A DNA stretch of 64,000 nucleotides, from the NCBI GenBank assembly GCA_003667245.1, contig RCNN01000065.1, positions 1 through 64,000 of the forward strand, written 5' to 3'. Source of the DNA: Heterostelium multicystogenum. Lineage: Eukaryota > Evosea > Eumycetozoa > Acytosteliales > Acytosteliaceae. Shown here one piece after another: positions 1 through 13,267 of this stretch. The notes below the pieces were generated by a model. That model was not told the DNA's origin. It worked only from the letters and a program-made list of their open reading frames with translations, and made no database searches. Position 1 is the first letter of the stretch, and each line of letters starts with the position of its first letter. The position numbers were made by a program, and so were the translations under genes.

Positions 1-1003
1 AATTGGGTGGTACCATTTGATATTTGAGTGACAACTGAGAAGGTGGTTGGTTGATGTTGATGTGCAGCAATGTCGTTGATAAGTGATGCAAGAGAGTAGC
101 TGCACGATGATTCTGGTGAGGATGGATTAAGTGCACCGCCGAAAAGCATTGGATTGTTTGGCGTTGATGTTGTTGTTTTTTGGTGTAACTGGAGCACTAT
201 TGAATCCAGAGGATGCGTGTGATTGGGATGAATGACGATGAAGAAGCCAAGAATGAGAGAGCGGACAACTTTGGTGAGTAGGAAGAGCTCGACGATGATG
301 ATGAGTTGGCAATCGATGGATTGCAACCTGGTTTGGAATTTACGTTGTTGGAGAAACAATAATATCTCCTTGACGGGTATAAGTGAGTTGTGCACGGCTC
401 AAATTTGCTTCAATTTCACGGAGTGATGTACCGAGACGCTCGTGATTGTGAGCGATCCACTCGGATAATGCATAGTTTTACAAGGGTGATGTGGTTGAGC
501 GCAACCAAACCATGGAGCGAGGTGGAAATAGTTATTGGAAAGATCGTCATCGAGATGTTGTGGTGCGACTGGAGTACCAGAGGTGGAAACACGGTTTCCA
601 CTGCTACCGAGAGATGATGAGCTGGTGGAGTCACTAACAACAATGGGTGAGTGGTGGTTTCCGCTAGCTGCGGCAGCTGCATTTGCAAGTTGTTGTCCGG
701 CATTGTCCCAATTTATAAATGCAATGAAGTCATACGTGACTTTGATTTTTCGCTTATGAGAAGACGGTAACCGACATACTTTTTTGTGAGACGGTTGAAA
801 CGACCACGCAATGTCGAGAGATTTACTTGAAAGAGTGTAGCCAATGTACGATCTGGGAAGTAGACTGGTTCTCCGGATTTGTTACAGAAATATTGGATCG
901 AAACTAAATCGTTGGTCTTTGATTGGACAATCTCGAAATCTTGGACGGTGAGGTCCGATGTATCGGTAGTATTGTGTATGGAGTGATTGGCTTGATCGAG
1001 CAT
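1..1003 (-). CDS. Unrecognised gene, 5' part only, frameshifted
   Basis: The gene starts at the ATG ending at 1003 and runs off the left edge, so its 3' end is missing. The first 95 residues are open and globular-looking, including YFCNKSGEPVYFPDRTLATL. From about 735 the coding signal moves to another frame (VTYDFIAFINWDNAGQQ), continues as a Ser/Thr/Asn-rich linker, then moves again near 475 into a helical stretch (ERLGTSLREIEANLSRAQ). Further frame changes occur near 345, 225 and 140. The first two sit beside short A runs, which suggests sequencing errors. I recognise no domain. Upstream of 1003 the DNA becomes AT-rich promoter-like sequence. Frame choice is by amino-acid composition and is an inference. 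Confidence 0.5.
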
Positions 1004-4000
1004 TTTTGCTTAACTATTGCTGCTGTATAATATTATTGTATATTGGGGGAAAGGAAAGAATTTGAATATTTAGATTGATGGATGGTGCTTGTCAACCGTT
1101 GGATGGTTGCCAAATGAAATTGAAATTTTTTGATGTTGGTATGTTGTTTGAATTTTGAAATTTAAGTGAGGCAATTGCTGTATATTGATGTGGCAATTTG
1201 AGATTTATAAATGATTATAAATAATATTTATAAATTCCTGAAAAGTAGAACTACTTTTTTTATAATAATTAATATAGGTAAAAAAATATTTGTAATATTT
1301 TTTTTTTTGGTTTTTGGGTTTGAGTAAACTGGAAATGAATGGAGAGGTAATCTATAGTTTAGTAATAAATTAATAATGTACAAAAATAAGGACCTGGGTT
1401 AGTAAAATATTCCAAATGTAATTTATAAATATTGATTGTTTTGATGCATGTCAGCTTGGTGTAGGAGAAAAAGATACGGTAAAATGCTAGGGGAGGATAA
1501 GAGTATATAGGATAGAGATGAGCTGTTATCTAAATCAGCACTTATTCTGGGTGCGCTGGAGTTGGAAAATTTTTTATTTAAAAACAACAATAATAAATAA
1601 ACAACACATTTAAAAGTTGTATGTTGTTGATGTGCTAACAAACCAAGTGAGTAAGATAGATGGTTGGATTGACTGGATCAATTGATTTGGTTTGATTTGA
1701 TTGATTGTTGAGTTTAAACAACCTACAAGATATAAACATATATGGTACACTCAATTTTTAAATGAAGTATGTAATTAATTATGCAAACCAAGTTCAACAC
1801 CTGGAAACTCACTCCAACAAACACACAAGCAAAAAGGTACTGTAATTTTTATACTTATATGTAATTCCACTGTTATTAATTATGGAATTGATTGCTTTTT
1901 TAGAAACAAATTAATGTGCAAGAACTAGCTATTTGCCTTTTTGTTTCAATCGGTGTCGGGTTCATTTTAATTACATTAATGTAATTTCATTATATGATGT
2001 ATCAAAAAATCAACAACAACAACAACAGTCACACATATAGCAACAACAACAACAACAACAACAACAACTAAGATGACCTACACACAAAGCAAAAAAAAAA
2101 ACAGTAGTGATAGTTTTATTACTTCTAATTAATTTTAACTGGTTTAGTTGGTGTGATAAGTGTAGTGGAGTGCGATTTGTGAGAGGTGTGAGAAATGAGT
2201 TGGTTGTGAGAACAGGAACATTCAAAATTCGTTGTATCAATGTTTACCTGATCACGCCAAATACATTCATCAAAGTTTATTATAAATGTCACTCTGCTGA
2301 ACATTAATTTATTTCTTTTTAAAACAACTCAATCAAACACTTGACAAAACTTAATTAAACATGTTATTGTCGACAAAACACACAATAAAATTATTATTAC
2401 TTACTATTATTACTATTATATTTATTGTTAAAATACCATACCAAAGAGGGTAGGAGCTGATGTAGATTTACAAATGAAAAGACTCACTCCAAAAAAGAAA
2501 GGGGGAGGGAGTGAGGTAATTGATTGTCAGTGTCGTAGTTGTTGTTGATGTTAATTTTTGATACAACACACATCTTAAAAAGGTGAGTACCTATATCAAC
2601 ACCAATATTTTAACACAACCACACAAGGGAAAGCAAGTGTGATGAGAACCATAATGAATCATATAATATATAAGTAATATAACACGTAGAGTGTGTGCTA
2701 TATATTATTATAAAAAATGTTGGCTTCGTGGGGTATAAATCAAGTACAACCCGAATTACATTGATGATAAATTGATTATGTTTATATGGGTAGGTGGGGG
2801 TTTTGTTTGTTGTGAGGTAATCCAAGAATCGAATGACTAAACAACATGAATATTAAGTATGTTTTATTGCTTAAGCAAATTGGTTGTTTTTGGTGGTGGG
2901 GTTTGCTGATTGAAGTCCTGCTGGAATTTGTTGACAATTACTGTGCACAAATGAAGAGATAAACTGTTTTGGGTAGTAAATCAATTCCTTTATTATGATT
3001 ATTTCTTGAATGATGTTATTTGTAAATTATTATAGTAGATAATGGGCATTCATTTAGCTATAATAAAATGACTATTTAAATTGAACCATCAATTCAAATA
3101 TTGATGTTTGGTTACCCAGTAGGTGTACCACTGATGTGTTTTAAAATTGGAAGATGTATGAAGTGAGTGTTTGGTTGTTTCTAAATTTATTGTTATGCTA
3201 GTTATCGTTCTATAGCAGTATCAAAATTAAATATTCAATTTCATGTTTAAAAAAAGATTAACTGCTTTCCTTATTCCATTTTGGTTGTTGTGGTTGTAGA
3301 TGATGTTCGACAGTGAAAGATGTTGTAAATGATGACGATATCAAATCGGATCAAACTCTGATATGTTTTTAAAATTGGAATACTTTGTAATAGATTTAGA
3401 GATTTGGTGATCTTATTCCAATTGATTTAGAAATAAGGAATGTAAAACATACTCAAATGTTTTTACAATGTAAACAAGTAGAATTAAGTGTAAATAATGC
3501 ATACCTATAATATGAGTGGCTAAATGAATTCTTTCCCTGTTTCTTGAAGGTGGCGTGTAGAGGTCCTTTCCCCCCCTATGTCTAAATTAGTTTGACTTTA
3601 ATTGTTGGTTTTGTTTGTCTTTGTTTAAACTAATTTGTTGTAATATGATAATAATATAAATAATTATATTGATTATTTGACTTTATTAGTAACTTGTATT
3701 AAATTTAAAATTATTAATGTTATTATTATTATTATTATTAGTATCAACTAGAAGTTAGAAATAAATATCTAAATCAACCATAGGGTTACTATTACTAAAA
3801 CATTGATCCAACCTTTTATTTATGATTTGCTTTGATTGTTTTCAATTTTCCTATCCAATGAACGAGATAGGTAAATAATATTAATTAATTAAATATTTGC
3901 CAATATTTATTAACTTTATATATTATATATAAGAAAGTAGTAGAATTGATAAGATGGAGAAATGTTGGAATGTTTTGTTGGTTGTTTGGGTGATGTTTTT

Positions 4001-6174
4001 TTTTGTTTCTCGTCTTTTATGAATAAAAATATTGAAAAAAAAAAGTTTACTATTAATATTCATAAATAAGTATGATGTGGGGGGGATGGGATATGTAGTT
4101 TGTTGAAACAAGAGCAATAAATCCAAATTAGAAAATCAAAAAAACAACATTTTGGCTGACCTAGGCTATCACCAAGTTGATGACCAGTGTGATGAATGGT
4201 GCTGAAAATCAAAACAAAACACACCCACCTTTTTGGTTTTTGTTTTGTTGTTTTTTGATATTTTCTAAAGTGCTCAACAACCTGTTTTTTGTTTTTTTCT
4301 TTTTTTAATTAATTACAATAAACCACAATACTAAACGCAACAATAATGATGTTTTGTTGGTGCTTGTTGCTGTTTTTTTTTTTTTTGGATTTGTGGTTGT
4401 TTTTCCAAGTCGTTGGAATTTTTTTTTACCAAAAGATCTTTTGTTGTGCCTGGTCATATATTTTGTCTTTAACCCCACACTGGAGAAAAAACAAAACAAA
4501 ATTAAAGAAAAGCAAATTTTAATGGCAAAGCAAGAAGAGTAACGACTTCTTGAAAAACACAAAACAAATAAGTTGGAGCACACTACAAAGGAAAAATGAC
4601 ATGGATATAGAAGATGAGCGATTTCAATGTCTAGCTTGGATTAAAAAAAAAACTGACAACAACAAAACACACTCCCCACAAATAAACATTTGTTGTTGAT
4701 TGAAATGCAATGAAAATGATGATTCCCTTTTTAAGGAATTCTAATAATAATAAATAAATACAACAACAACACGCTGGATGTTAATGTTATTATTTTTGTT
4801 GTCGTTTCAATTATCCCAACCAAATGAATCTATATATTATTATTATTATTATTTCAACTCCTACTATAAACACATTTTCAATACTCCATTCTAATTTGTA
4901 CTTTGTCTGTTATTTCTTATTGGTAGTACAGATACGCTACTTTTTAAATGAACTAAAGTTTAGATTTTTTTTGGATCAAAAATGTCGCTTATCTAACTGA
5001 ACTAAACTACTGTAGCTGGCTGGTTAAAGACTATCAGGTCCAATAGCTTGTTATTGTTATAAATTTAGTTGTGTGAATACTGTTTTTGATCTGTGAGTTG
5101 GAATGAGAAAGACCTCTGTTTTGGTTGTTGTTTTTTTTGCCCATCAAAACATTTTTATTTTATCAAATCAAAAATCTGATTGTTATTGGTGGTGATAGGG
5201 CGATGTTTGTTGTTTGAGTTTTTAATATCATTCATTTATTAATTAATTTATAAGGATTTGATAGATTTTTAAAAGGAAAGAATGGTAGGACAGCGAAACT
5301 TGTTTTTATGTTTTTTTATGCTGGCTGTGGTGTTATAGATCCTTAACAACATCAATAGCATCTAACCCTGGTCGAGAATTCCACAATCAATTGATTACTC
5401 TTTTGTTTTTGTACAAGTCAGTCATTTGCATCATCAACTTGAACAGGATGATCTATGTTTAGTCTGATTTAGCACACATCAACACCCGAAAGACCCATTT
5501 TCTTATATTTTAAACAACATTTTAATTTTTATCGTCATTTACCAATTTCTATCTTTTCTTTTTTTTGTAGAGGTGTGGTATTGGTTGGAATATTGAGTTC
5601 CACCTTTGGTTTTGTTTTTTTTCAAACAATTACTAGACTGATGATGATGCTCTGTTATCGATGTCTGATCTGAAAAGTAACCACACCACATTATATAATG
5701 ATTTGTTTTGATTTGATTGAAGTAATGATCAAAGTATCGGGTAAATTTTTATCAATATGACTTGAGTAGTCAACAATAACCCTTGGACTCATCAATTGAC
5801 AACTAAACTATTTATAACAAAGAAGATTATTGAAGGAGTGTAACTTTAATAACATAAAGATCTTTTCGTTAGCTCTTCCTTTCTCTACATAATGTAAAAT
5901 ATGTATTGAAACTTTGAAATTAAAGTTTTGATTTTGGTATTTCAATTTGTCGCGAAGAAATAAATCATTAGATTAATGTTTGTTATTAGATTGATCAATA
6001 TTTAAGAGGCTCAGAAGTTGTTTATTGATTGGTTGTTCAGTAGAAGGTTTACACTTTTACTATAGGAGATTGTAGAATAGTTTGGATTATTGGTCAACAT
6101 TAGATGGTGAATCAGACTTCACAAGAGAGTATTCACTAAGTTAGTATTTATAGAAAATTGATAGTAATAGCAAT
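1004..6174. other. Long AT-rich gene-free stretch
   Basis: About 5.2 kb with no convincing gene. Open frames here are short and encode low-complexity or hydrophobic sequence typical of AT-rich DNA. It contains CAA and TTA microsatellites, long A and T runs, and one G-box-like CACACCCAC at 4220-4228. I see no tRNA or known structured RNA. Confidence 0.6.
2011..2069. repeat. CAA microsatellite (two blocks)
   Basis: Two CAA runs, about 2011-2026 and 2041-2068, are separated by a 14-base unique spacer. On the opposite strand they read as GTT/TTG. They are not in a credible reading frame. Confidence 0.85.
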
Positions 6175-6400
6175 ATATTGGAAGAAAGACTGAGTTTGAA
6201 GTTCTTATTGGATGTTCCTACAATTTCTTTCATAAACTTGTTCTATTCCCTGTTCCATAAGTCCTCAATTCTTTTGACATTGGTCTTCTCTTTTAAAGGA
6301 ATGAACTACCTTATTATTGTATCAGAAAAAAGATCATCTTTGAGAATACCCAGGTACTCATTCCCAACTCGGGTCATTTCATTGGTTGTAGCATTATGAT
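6175..6400 (-). pseudogene. Possible coding relic, unidentified
   Basis: Minus-strand translation gives protein-like stretches (NEMTRVGNEYLGILKDDL and later NKFMKEIVGTSNKNFKLSL) interrupted by two in-frame stops. There is no clear start. It may be a decayed gene, or an exon damaged by sequence errors like the neighbouring eS4 gene. No family is recognised. Confidence 0.2.
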
Positions 6401-6691
6401 CACTGCCAAGATTATGGCTCTTGATAATCTAGCAAGTTTTCAGTGCGACTATTTCAATCTCACCGTACGAACATTCTCTACCATATCATACGAATAAATT
6501 AGTTCTCAAATGTTTGTTACTTCCAATCTACCAAGTTTGAATTACTCTTCTGGCAGGGTGTCCCGAAAATTGATTGCTTTGTTGGACCTTAAATTTTGAA
6601 AATATGGGTTTGGTTTGAATACAAGGAATAAATAGAATATAATTTCGTGGTTTTAGATTGGTAAATTTATTAGAGATATGATGAACTAGAT

Positions 6692-7722
6692 TTAAGCAAC
6701 GACTTCGATCTTCTCTCCCTTCTTCTTGAGGGGGCGTTACGCTCGTCGATGAGTGACTTCTTGACACCCTTACCGGCGAGGAGGGATACGTAGGTGGTGG
6801 AACCCTTACCAATGATGAAAACGTTGGGAAAGACGAGTGGCGAAGGAGTGACCAACAGAGTCAGTAAACGTGAACGATATCGAAGGAACCTGGATGACGC
6901 TCACGGTTGGTGATAACACCAACACGACCAAGATTGTGACCACCAGTAATCATGCACAAGTTGTTGATTTCGAAATGGGATGAAAGATACAATCTTGTTT
7001 GACTCCAAATCGATCTTAAACGGTGTCGTGGATCTTGATGGCTGGATCTGGGTAACGGTAGGTGTGACCGTTGTCAGTGTGGAGGTATGGGATGCTTGGA
7101 GACCAGTCCAATCTTGGTAACCTTGGTCAAGATGAACTTGGCTTCGTTTGGTTGGATACGTTGCAATTGGAAACGACCCTTGGTATCGAACAACAAACGG
7201 AAGTTCTCCTTGGTCTTCTCAAATGGAGACGACATCCATGAAACCAACTGGGAAGTTGACATCAGTTCTGACGATTCCGTTGACCTTGACGAGTCTTTTG
7301 CATGACGATCTTGGTGACTTCGTTTCTGGTCAAAGCGTACTTCAATCTGTTTCTGAGGATGATACAGAGTGGAAGACATTCCTTCAACTTACGTGGACCT
7401 GGGGATGGTCTTGGGGCCTATCATACTATTAATATCGCATCCTCTATTTTGTTTTAGTATCTTACTTACCCATTTACCGGACAATTTGTCCAACATCCAA
7501 TGGGATGGAGCTGCTAATCTCTTTAAATGTTTTCTTTGGACCACGTGCCTGTCAATTGAAATTGTGTTAGTCGTTATGTGTGGGGATCCTGACACCCCCA
7601 ATCATCAATCAATCCTGTATCTTCTGTAGTTATCTCATATCTATCGCTTCCTGCTGTGTGGATTGATCGATGTTGAGGTAGAGTGTCATTCGATGTATCT
7701 GTGTAATATAATATCATACCAT
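6692..7722 (-). CDS. rps4: 40S ribosomal protein eS4 (Rps4), frameshifted in this assembly
   Basis: Cytosolic small-subunit ribosomal protein eS4. Diagnostic pieces in order are [80 protein letters not shown] and [15 protein letters not shown]. The likely structure is exon 1 = ATG only (7720-7722), intron 7549-7719, exon 2 7470-7548, intron 7418-7469, exon 3 6692-7417, ending EKIEVVA-stop. The frame changes about ten times. Nearly every change can be explained by one extra or missing base in a run of identical bases, for example TTTT at 7295-7298 and AAA at 7221-7223. Residues on both sides stay highly conserved, so I infer a functional gene with sequencing errors. A recent pseudogene copy is the alternative. 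Confidence 0.85.
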
Positions 7723-8498
7723 CTTTTGATATGAAGAGCGAAAAGGAGAGAAAAGAGATTTGAGGATATGATTTCACTGCAGCACCTGCTGGTGGTGTCT
7801 CGCACTCTTGAATTTTTCAAAAATACAAAAAAATTTGAAAATTCATAAAAAAAACGTTACACTCGAGTATTTGACATTTTGATAATGGAAAAAACACACG
7901 AATACGAATGTGTAATGAATAGCACTCAAACTTGAAGTAATAACATTCAATTATATGATGAGGTTATATTCAAATCATATCACTATTGTTCTTAAATTAT
8001 TTACTAATATATTGATAGTATTATTACATATAAATAGTATATATTAGTTGTTCATTTTTATTATAGTTTGATATTAACTGTTATATACTTTGTAAGGTGT
8101 ATCTCATTCATTCTTCATTTATTATAATTATTTAAAATGGGTTCATGTACACTTGTTTCAATTTCAACATGATAAATTAGAGTTATACAACATCTTTATT
8201 GTGAGCTTGTAATATAATTTTGTTATTCAAAGTTTATATATCTTTAAAGATATTATTTTTTGTACAAGACAAAACAAAACAAAAGATAACCTATACTTAA
8301 TTCCAACAAAACAACACATTGTTGAGATTATTTGTAATTGTTGTTATTATTTATTAGTTGTTGTTGTTGTTTGATTAAATTTGAGTTTGAATTTTAACTC
8401 GCTATAATGTTTGGTGTAAATTTAAACCACCACCATTTCTGACAATATTTTAATTTAATTTATTTTCAAGAAACTACAAGTCAAATCCTTAAGATAAT
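7723..8498. other. Divergent intergenic region between rps4 and the Irl kinase
   Basis: About 0.8 kb of AT-rich DNA with poly-A and poly-T tracts and TTG/AAC repeats. It should carry the promoters of both flanking genes. No specific element stands out. Confidence 0.5.
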
Positions 8499-11400
8499 AT
8501 GAAGAGTATTGTTACTGATACTCAATCTAGTTTCTCAAGTAGTACGACAACAGCAGCAATAACCAAAACAACAAAAAACAATCAACAAAAAGAAGAAGAA
8601 GAGGATCGGAAGCTCAAAGTAGAACAACAACAACTACACAGCATCAGAATCAACAAAAACAACAACCACCATTACAGTTAAAAACAAAAGTAGAGGTAGA
8701 AGGTTATAACAACAAAAATATTGCAAGCGATATTGGCAAAGCTTTGAATAAAGAGAGTCATTTGAGTCGAAGTTGCAATAGCACTAATGTTATGAACAGC
8801 AAAAAGTAAATAGCCATATTATTGGTGGCAGTAGTGACAGGGACAAGGACAAAGATAAAGAAGAAGGTGTAGTTAATAATCATCAAAGTATAAGAGATGA
8901 CACAGAGATATACAGCGTCGATGACAATGGTGATGATGACGACGATGAAATACTGTGGGGATGATGAGTATGAGTTGGATTTGGAAATGGTCGATTTATT
9001 TCAATGATGAAATGGCTAAAAACCAATTGAATGTCAACGATGCCATACTACATTTGGTCGAAAAAGTCAATAAGCAGTGGTCTGTCGAGTCTAGCGATAT
9101 GCCGTTAGTTTCACCCAGAAGCAAATAGAATTATTTGGATTTTCATTGGACAAAAAATCTGGGTTTGCAACACTGACCACCTCCGACAAATTGTACACAC
9201 CATTCGCAGTGACCCCACTGATCCGTCGTCGCTCCAAACTCTCAGATCTATTCTATATGGTCCGAATCGAGATTGTCTTTAATTGGAGCCTTTTCTCAGC
9301 CAATCCCTTCATTGCTTTTTTGCGACCAAATGTAGGTTACAAATTTGTATAGCAATCCAATTTTCAATGTTGATTACTAACTGTTGCTGCGACCGATTCC
9401 TAATAATCTGACAGTAACGACGAGTCCAAGATGATGATATCCAAGTGTTTACTCGGACTGCCCAGTTCTATTTTGTTTTGTTTGTTGGTAGAGAGCCTAA
9501 AGAGCGGACCTTCCGATGGCCTGAGTAACGCCATCGATATTATAAAAGCTTGGTTTAGTGTGTTTAGTTTGCGTTCGTCAAGCCTTAATCATTTTTTTTA
9601 TTAAATGGCTGTGTTATCCACTGTCATTGACTTTGTTTGAGGAGCGGTACAGGCTGGCAGAGTTTATTCTTAATGAATACTGCGGATCACCTGAGCAGCG
9701 AGCTAGCTTGCTTTCCGCCAAGAATGTAGTATATCTTCCGAAAAACCCAACTCGGCTTGAGTTGTTCTCACATCTCTATAGGAGAAAAGCACATTTGCCA
9801 CTTTCATCGTATGTGGTTTTGCACGACGATTGTTTGAAATTGTTCCAACTTCTCTATCAGGAAGAGATTGGTGCAGAGTTCCCAACTATATTGGATTTGG
9901 CATGCTACCTCGGTAGAACAAAGATTGCTCAGTACATCATCTCCAACTTTCCAAATTATATGACCAACAACCCTAGTGCTTGTTTGCTATGGTCATTGGC
10001 ACATTCTGGGGACACAGAGATTACAAAATCAATGTTGCAAACATATGGTGTAGAAAGGTTAAAGGAGCAAGTTGACTCGATTCCACATTACCCCGAAACG
10101 CTGGAAGTGATGTTATCTCTCCAAAATTTGGAGATGTGCAATATCTTGCTCGACCATGGTTTCACGCATCTCCCAATCGACCGTCCTATTCATTTGTTCA
10201 CCGCGGATCAGCTTCCACCAGAAAAGTAATGATCTAGACTGCAGCATCATAGCCACTTTTATCAACAATAACTGTGTGGATTCAATCTACCACGTATTTT
10301 CGCGTATCAATCCAGCAGGGAAGCACAAGTCAAAGCACTGGGACCACATTTGTGATCATATCATGGGTAAAATCGTTTTTCGCGCTGATCACAGTGCCTA
10401 TTATTTATTGGTGCAACTGGTTACCTCGCAGTTGGGAGTTTCAATCAAACATTGGCCGCTTTATTATGAGTGGCCAGGTGTTCCATATGCTTCAATAAGC
10501 GGATCACACCTTGTATTTGGACTCATATTGTCGATTAGCATAGAATACGCAAAGAAATACTCGTTTACCAATTTTCTGAACGTTGATATTCCACAGTGGA
10601 TAAAGCTATATACTTCTTTGGCGACTCCTAGCAATGACCCATTCAAATATTACTCACTGGTTAAGAGCATGAAAAGTAATCATCCATTTTTGAATCGGAA
10701 AACAATATCAGTATTGGAATTATTCATGCTGCTTGGCATGAATGATCATGTCGCCCAGATATTTATACATGGAGCCAAATACAATTTGATTGACTTTGCT
10801 CAGTTGGATAATGTGCTGGAAAATTGCACACCTTCCAATGCGGTACTTTACAAGCAAAAGTTGGCACCAATTATGCCAGCAAATACGCGAAACAGCAATC
10901 AGAGTTCTAGAAATACACAGCAGATGCTCAATGATTTGGAGATAGAGGATGTGATAAATGATTTAATCAATGAGGAGAAGTTGGAAAAGTCCAAGAAGAA
11001 CAAGAAAAAGATAAACAGAGAAAATAAGAAAAAGAAATTGATAACAACAGCTAATTCATTCCCAACAACCACCAACAGTCAGGCCAGTACTAAGAATAAA
11101 GGATCGGATATCAGTAAAGGTACCAATAGTCCAACTTCTGCTACTCCAATCAAGTCATCAACAAGTCCAAGTGAGCAATGTATAGAAACGAGTATCACTG
11201 AGGAATCTTTGTCTGAAGAAGACGCAGAATTAGAGGAGGCCGATTATAGCCTTACAAAAGAACCAAGCGCAAACAATGTTAATACCAAATCACCAACCCA
11301 AAATAATAATAGTAATATATCGACACCCAGCAATATTAGTCATCGTGTTGCAACGAAAAATAAGCCAAACAACAAAAAGCAATCACAAACCAAGAATAAT

Positions 11401-12835
11401 TTGAATTCACCACCTACACCTTCAAAAGATGATAAAGCAAAGACATCAAAAGTACAGGCTCAAAGGAATCAGACAAAGGATAGTCAAAATCAACCAGTTG
11501 TCAACGCAGGCTCTCCATCACCTCCTCCAGCAATATTATCTATTCCAAGTCTCAATCTGAATGCGGAGGATTTTAATTGTAAAGTTGGAAAGTTTAGATT
11601 TAGCCGAAAGGAGTCAAACATTATAGGCAGAGGTAGCAATGGCACATTGGTCTATCGTGGATTGTGGAATGAAAAGGTCCCCGTTGCACTCAAGCAAATG
11701 CAAAAGGCATTCAATGATATTCTATCAAAAGAGATCGATGTACTCATAAAGTTGACCAATACCAACTGCTCTAATCTTGTGCGCTACATTGATCAGGAGG
11801 AGGACGATATGTTTGTATACCTTGGTATCACTCTATGTGAACTTTCTCTCCAGGATTTGGTTGAGGACACCAGTGGAAAAAATCGGCTTTTATTTGAGAG
11901 TTTGGATCGACGCGCTCTGATCAGAGACATGGTGGAGGGAGTCAGATTCCTACACGCCAACAGCATAGTTCATAACGATCTCAATCCAAGGAATATTTTA
12001 TTTAAGGATAGACATTTGCTGATATCAGACATGGGTTTGAGCAAGATGCTTGTCGAGGCTTCGTTCACCTATACTCACTCGCCATCTGGACAGGGAGGCT
12101 ATCACCCAGCAGAGGTCCTGCTCCAGCAGCGAAAGACCAATTCGATCGATATATTTTCGCTTGGTTGTCTGATCCATTACATTATCAGCGGTGGCGGACA
12201 TCCTTTTGGCGAAAAGCTATTTAGAGTTGCCAATATTCTCACTGACAAGCCTATGGTTGAGCAGCAAATCAAGGACTTTTACGCCATAGATCTCATCAAG
12301 CACATGATATCAAAAGATCCTGATGCTAGACTCACTATTACACAGGTACAAAGACATCCATTCTTTTGGGACACCGAGCAAAAGATGAAGTTTATCGATA
12401 GAGTTCATCACGCAGCCAAGAGTTTGCCACTTAAATTCCTGAATTCATTGAACGAGAAGCAATTTTTGAATTCAACTTGGGATACACTTTTAGAGCCAAC
12501 ATTATTATCCGAATTAAATTTAGGTAAGTAAATACACAAAGAAAACTCCAATGATTAAAAGAGTTATTTATTCTAACTTCAATTATTATAAAATAGGAGT
12601 GACAGTTCAATATAAATATGATAGTGTAAAGGATTTGCTCAGATGCGTACGAAATGCAATCCATCATCATCAGGATATTTTTATTGATCGAGCCAACAAA
12701 AAGAAATACTTTGCCAATGACCACTCCGTTTTCTTGTATTTCGAATCAAAGTTTCCAAGTTTTGTTCTATTCTTGTACCAGAAATTCCGTGGCACACCAG
12801 AGTCAACTGGTTCTTATCTTACCGATTTTTATTGA
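8499..12835 (+). CDS. Irl-type (IRE1-like) Ser/Thr kinase with KEN RNase domain, no membrane sensor
   Basis: A protein kinase followed by a KEN nuclease domain, as in IRE1 and the Dictyostelium irlA-irlF family. The N-terminal half has a low-complexity start and ankyrin-like helical repeats (about 9560-10900), then a long Lys/Ser/Asn linker. Kinase motifs are glycine loop IGRGSNGTLVYRG, VALKQM lysine, catalytic loop HNDLNPRN, and DMG in place of DFG. After a 73-nt intron (12524-12596) comes the KEN domain (YDSVKDLLRCVRNAIHHH to KFPSFVLFLYQKF). I see no luminal sensor or transmembrane segment. HND instead of HRD agrees with what I recall of Irl proteins, and the catalytic Asp is kept. The start at 8499 is provisional because 8650-10215 carries about seven frame changes. 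One lies at the AAAA run near 10225, after which the gene reads cleanly. The upstream signal is unknown. Confidence 0.8.
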
Positions 12836-12927
12836 AATGACAATTCAAAAACAATACATGTATTTATTATAAACAACACAAATTAGAAACAAAAGACGTA
12901 GTTGTCTTTAATGCTTATCCATTTATT

Positions 12928-13267
12928 TTAATTTCGTCTAGTTTGATTCTCTGGGGTTAATCCATTGATCACTTGTGCTGTTGTCTGATCGACTAATGGA
13001 TTTATTTTTAAATTAACCGACAAGTACAATTGGAACAAGATTTGCCGAAAGTAAGCATTGGCCAAATGAAAAGTCATTACAATTCTATTAAATTGATAAT
13101 TGTAATGTTTGCTGTTGAGGAGTGGAGCCATTCCAAGTGGTCTTTGCTTTAATTGCTAAAACATGTCGTAAAATGACATTTACATTGTATGTAAGCCCTC
13201 AGCGTATATCGTCAACAATATTTACTGGTTCTAACATAAAATTTTTATGTTCCGCATCTGATTCCAT
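12928..13267 (-). pseudogene. Small broken gene, unidentified (about 113 codons)
   Basis: An ATG directly after a stop (13265-13267) opens a frame that meets an in-frame TGA at 13199-13201. It then continues with protein-like sequence (LTYNVNVILRHVLAIKAKTT) and shifts frame near 13105 into a well-formed C-terminus (FHLANAYFRQILFQLYLSVN). The sequence is mostly helical and resembles a small complex subunit, but I recognise no family. It converges with the Irl kinase gene, whose stop is 93 bp away. It may be intact in the cell if the stop and shift are sequence errors. Confidence 0.35.

Noticed and set aside
2011..2069. CRISPR-like regular repeat
   Set aside because: A simple CAA microsatellite in a eukaryotic genome, with no unique spacers of constant length.
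4305..4583. Overlapping frames on both strands in the first gene-free region
   Set aside because: Composition follows poly-A and poly-T runs; no start context, neighbours or family resemblance.
7087..7629. Plus-strand frames in the eS4 region
   Set aside because: Antisense shadows. The minus strand carries highly conserved ribosomal-protein sequence.
13199..13201. Selenocysteine TGA
   Set aside because: No recognisable SECIS element downstream and a second frame break nearby; a sequence error or pseudogene is simpler.
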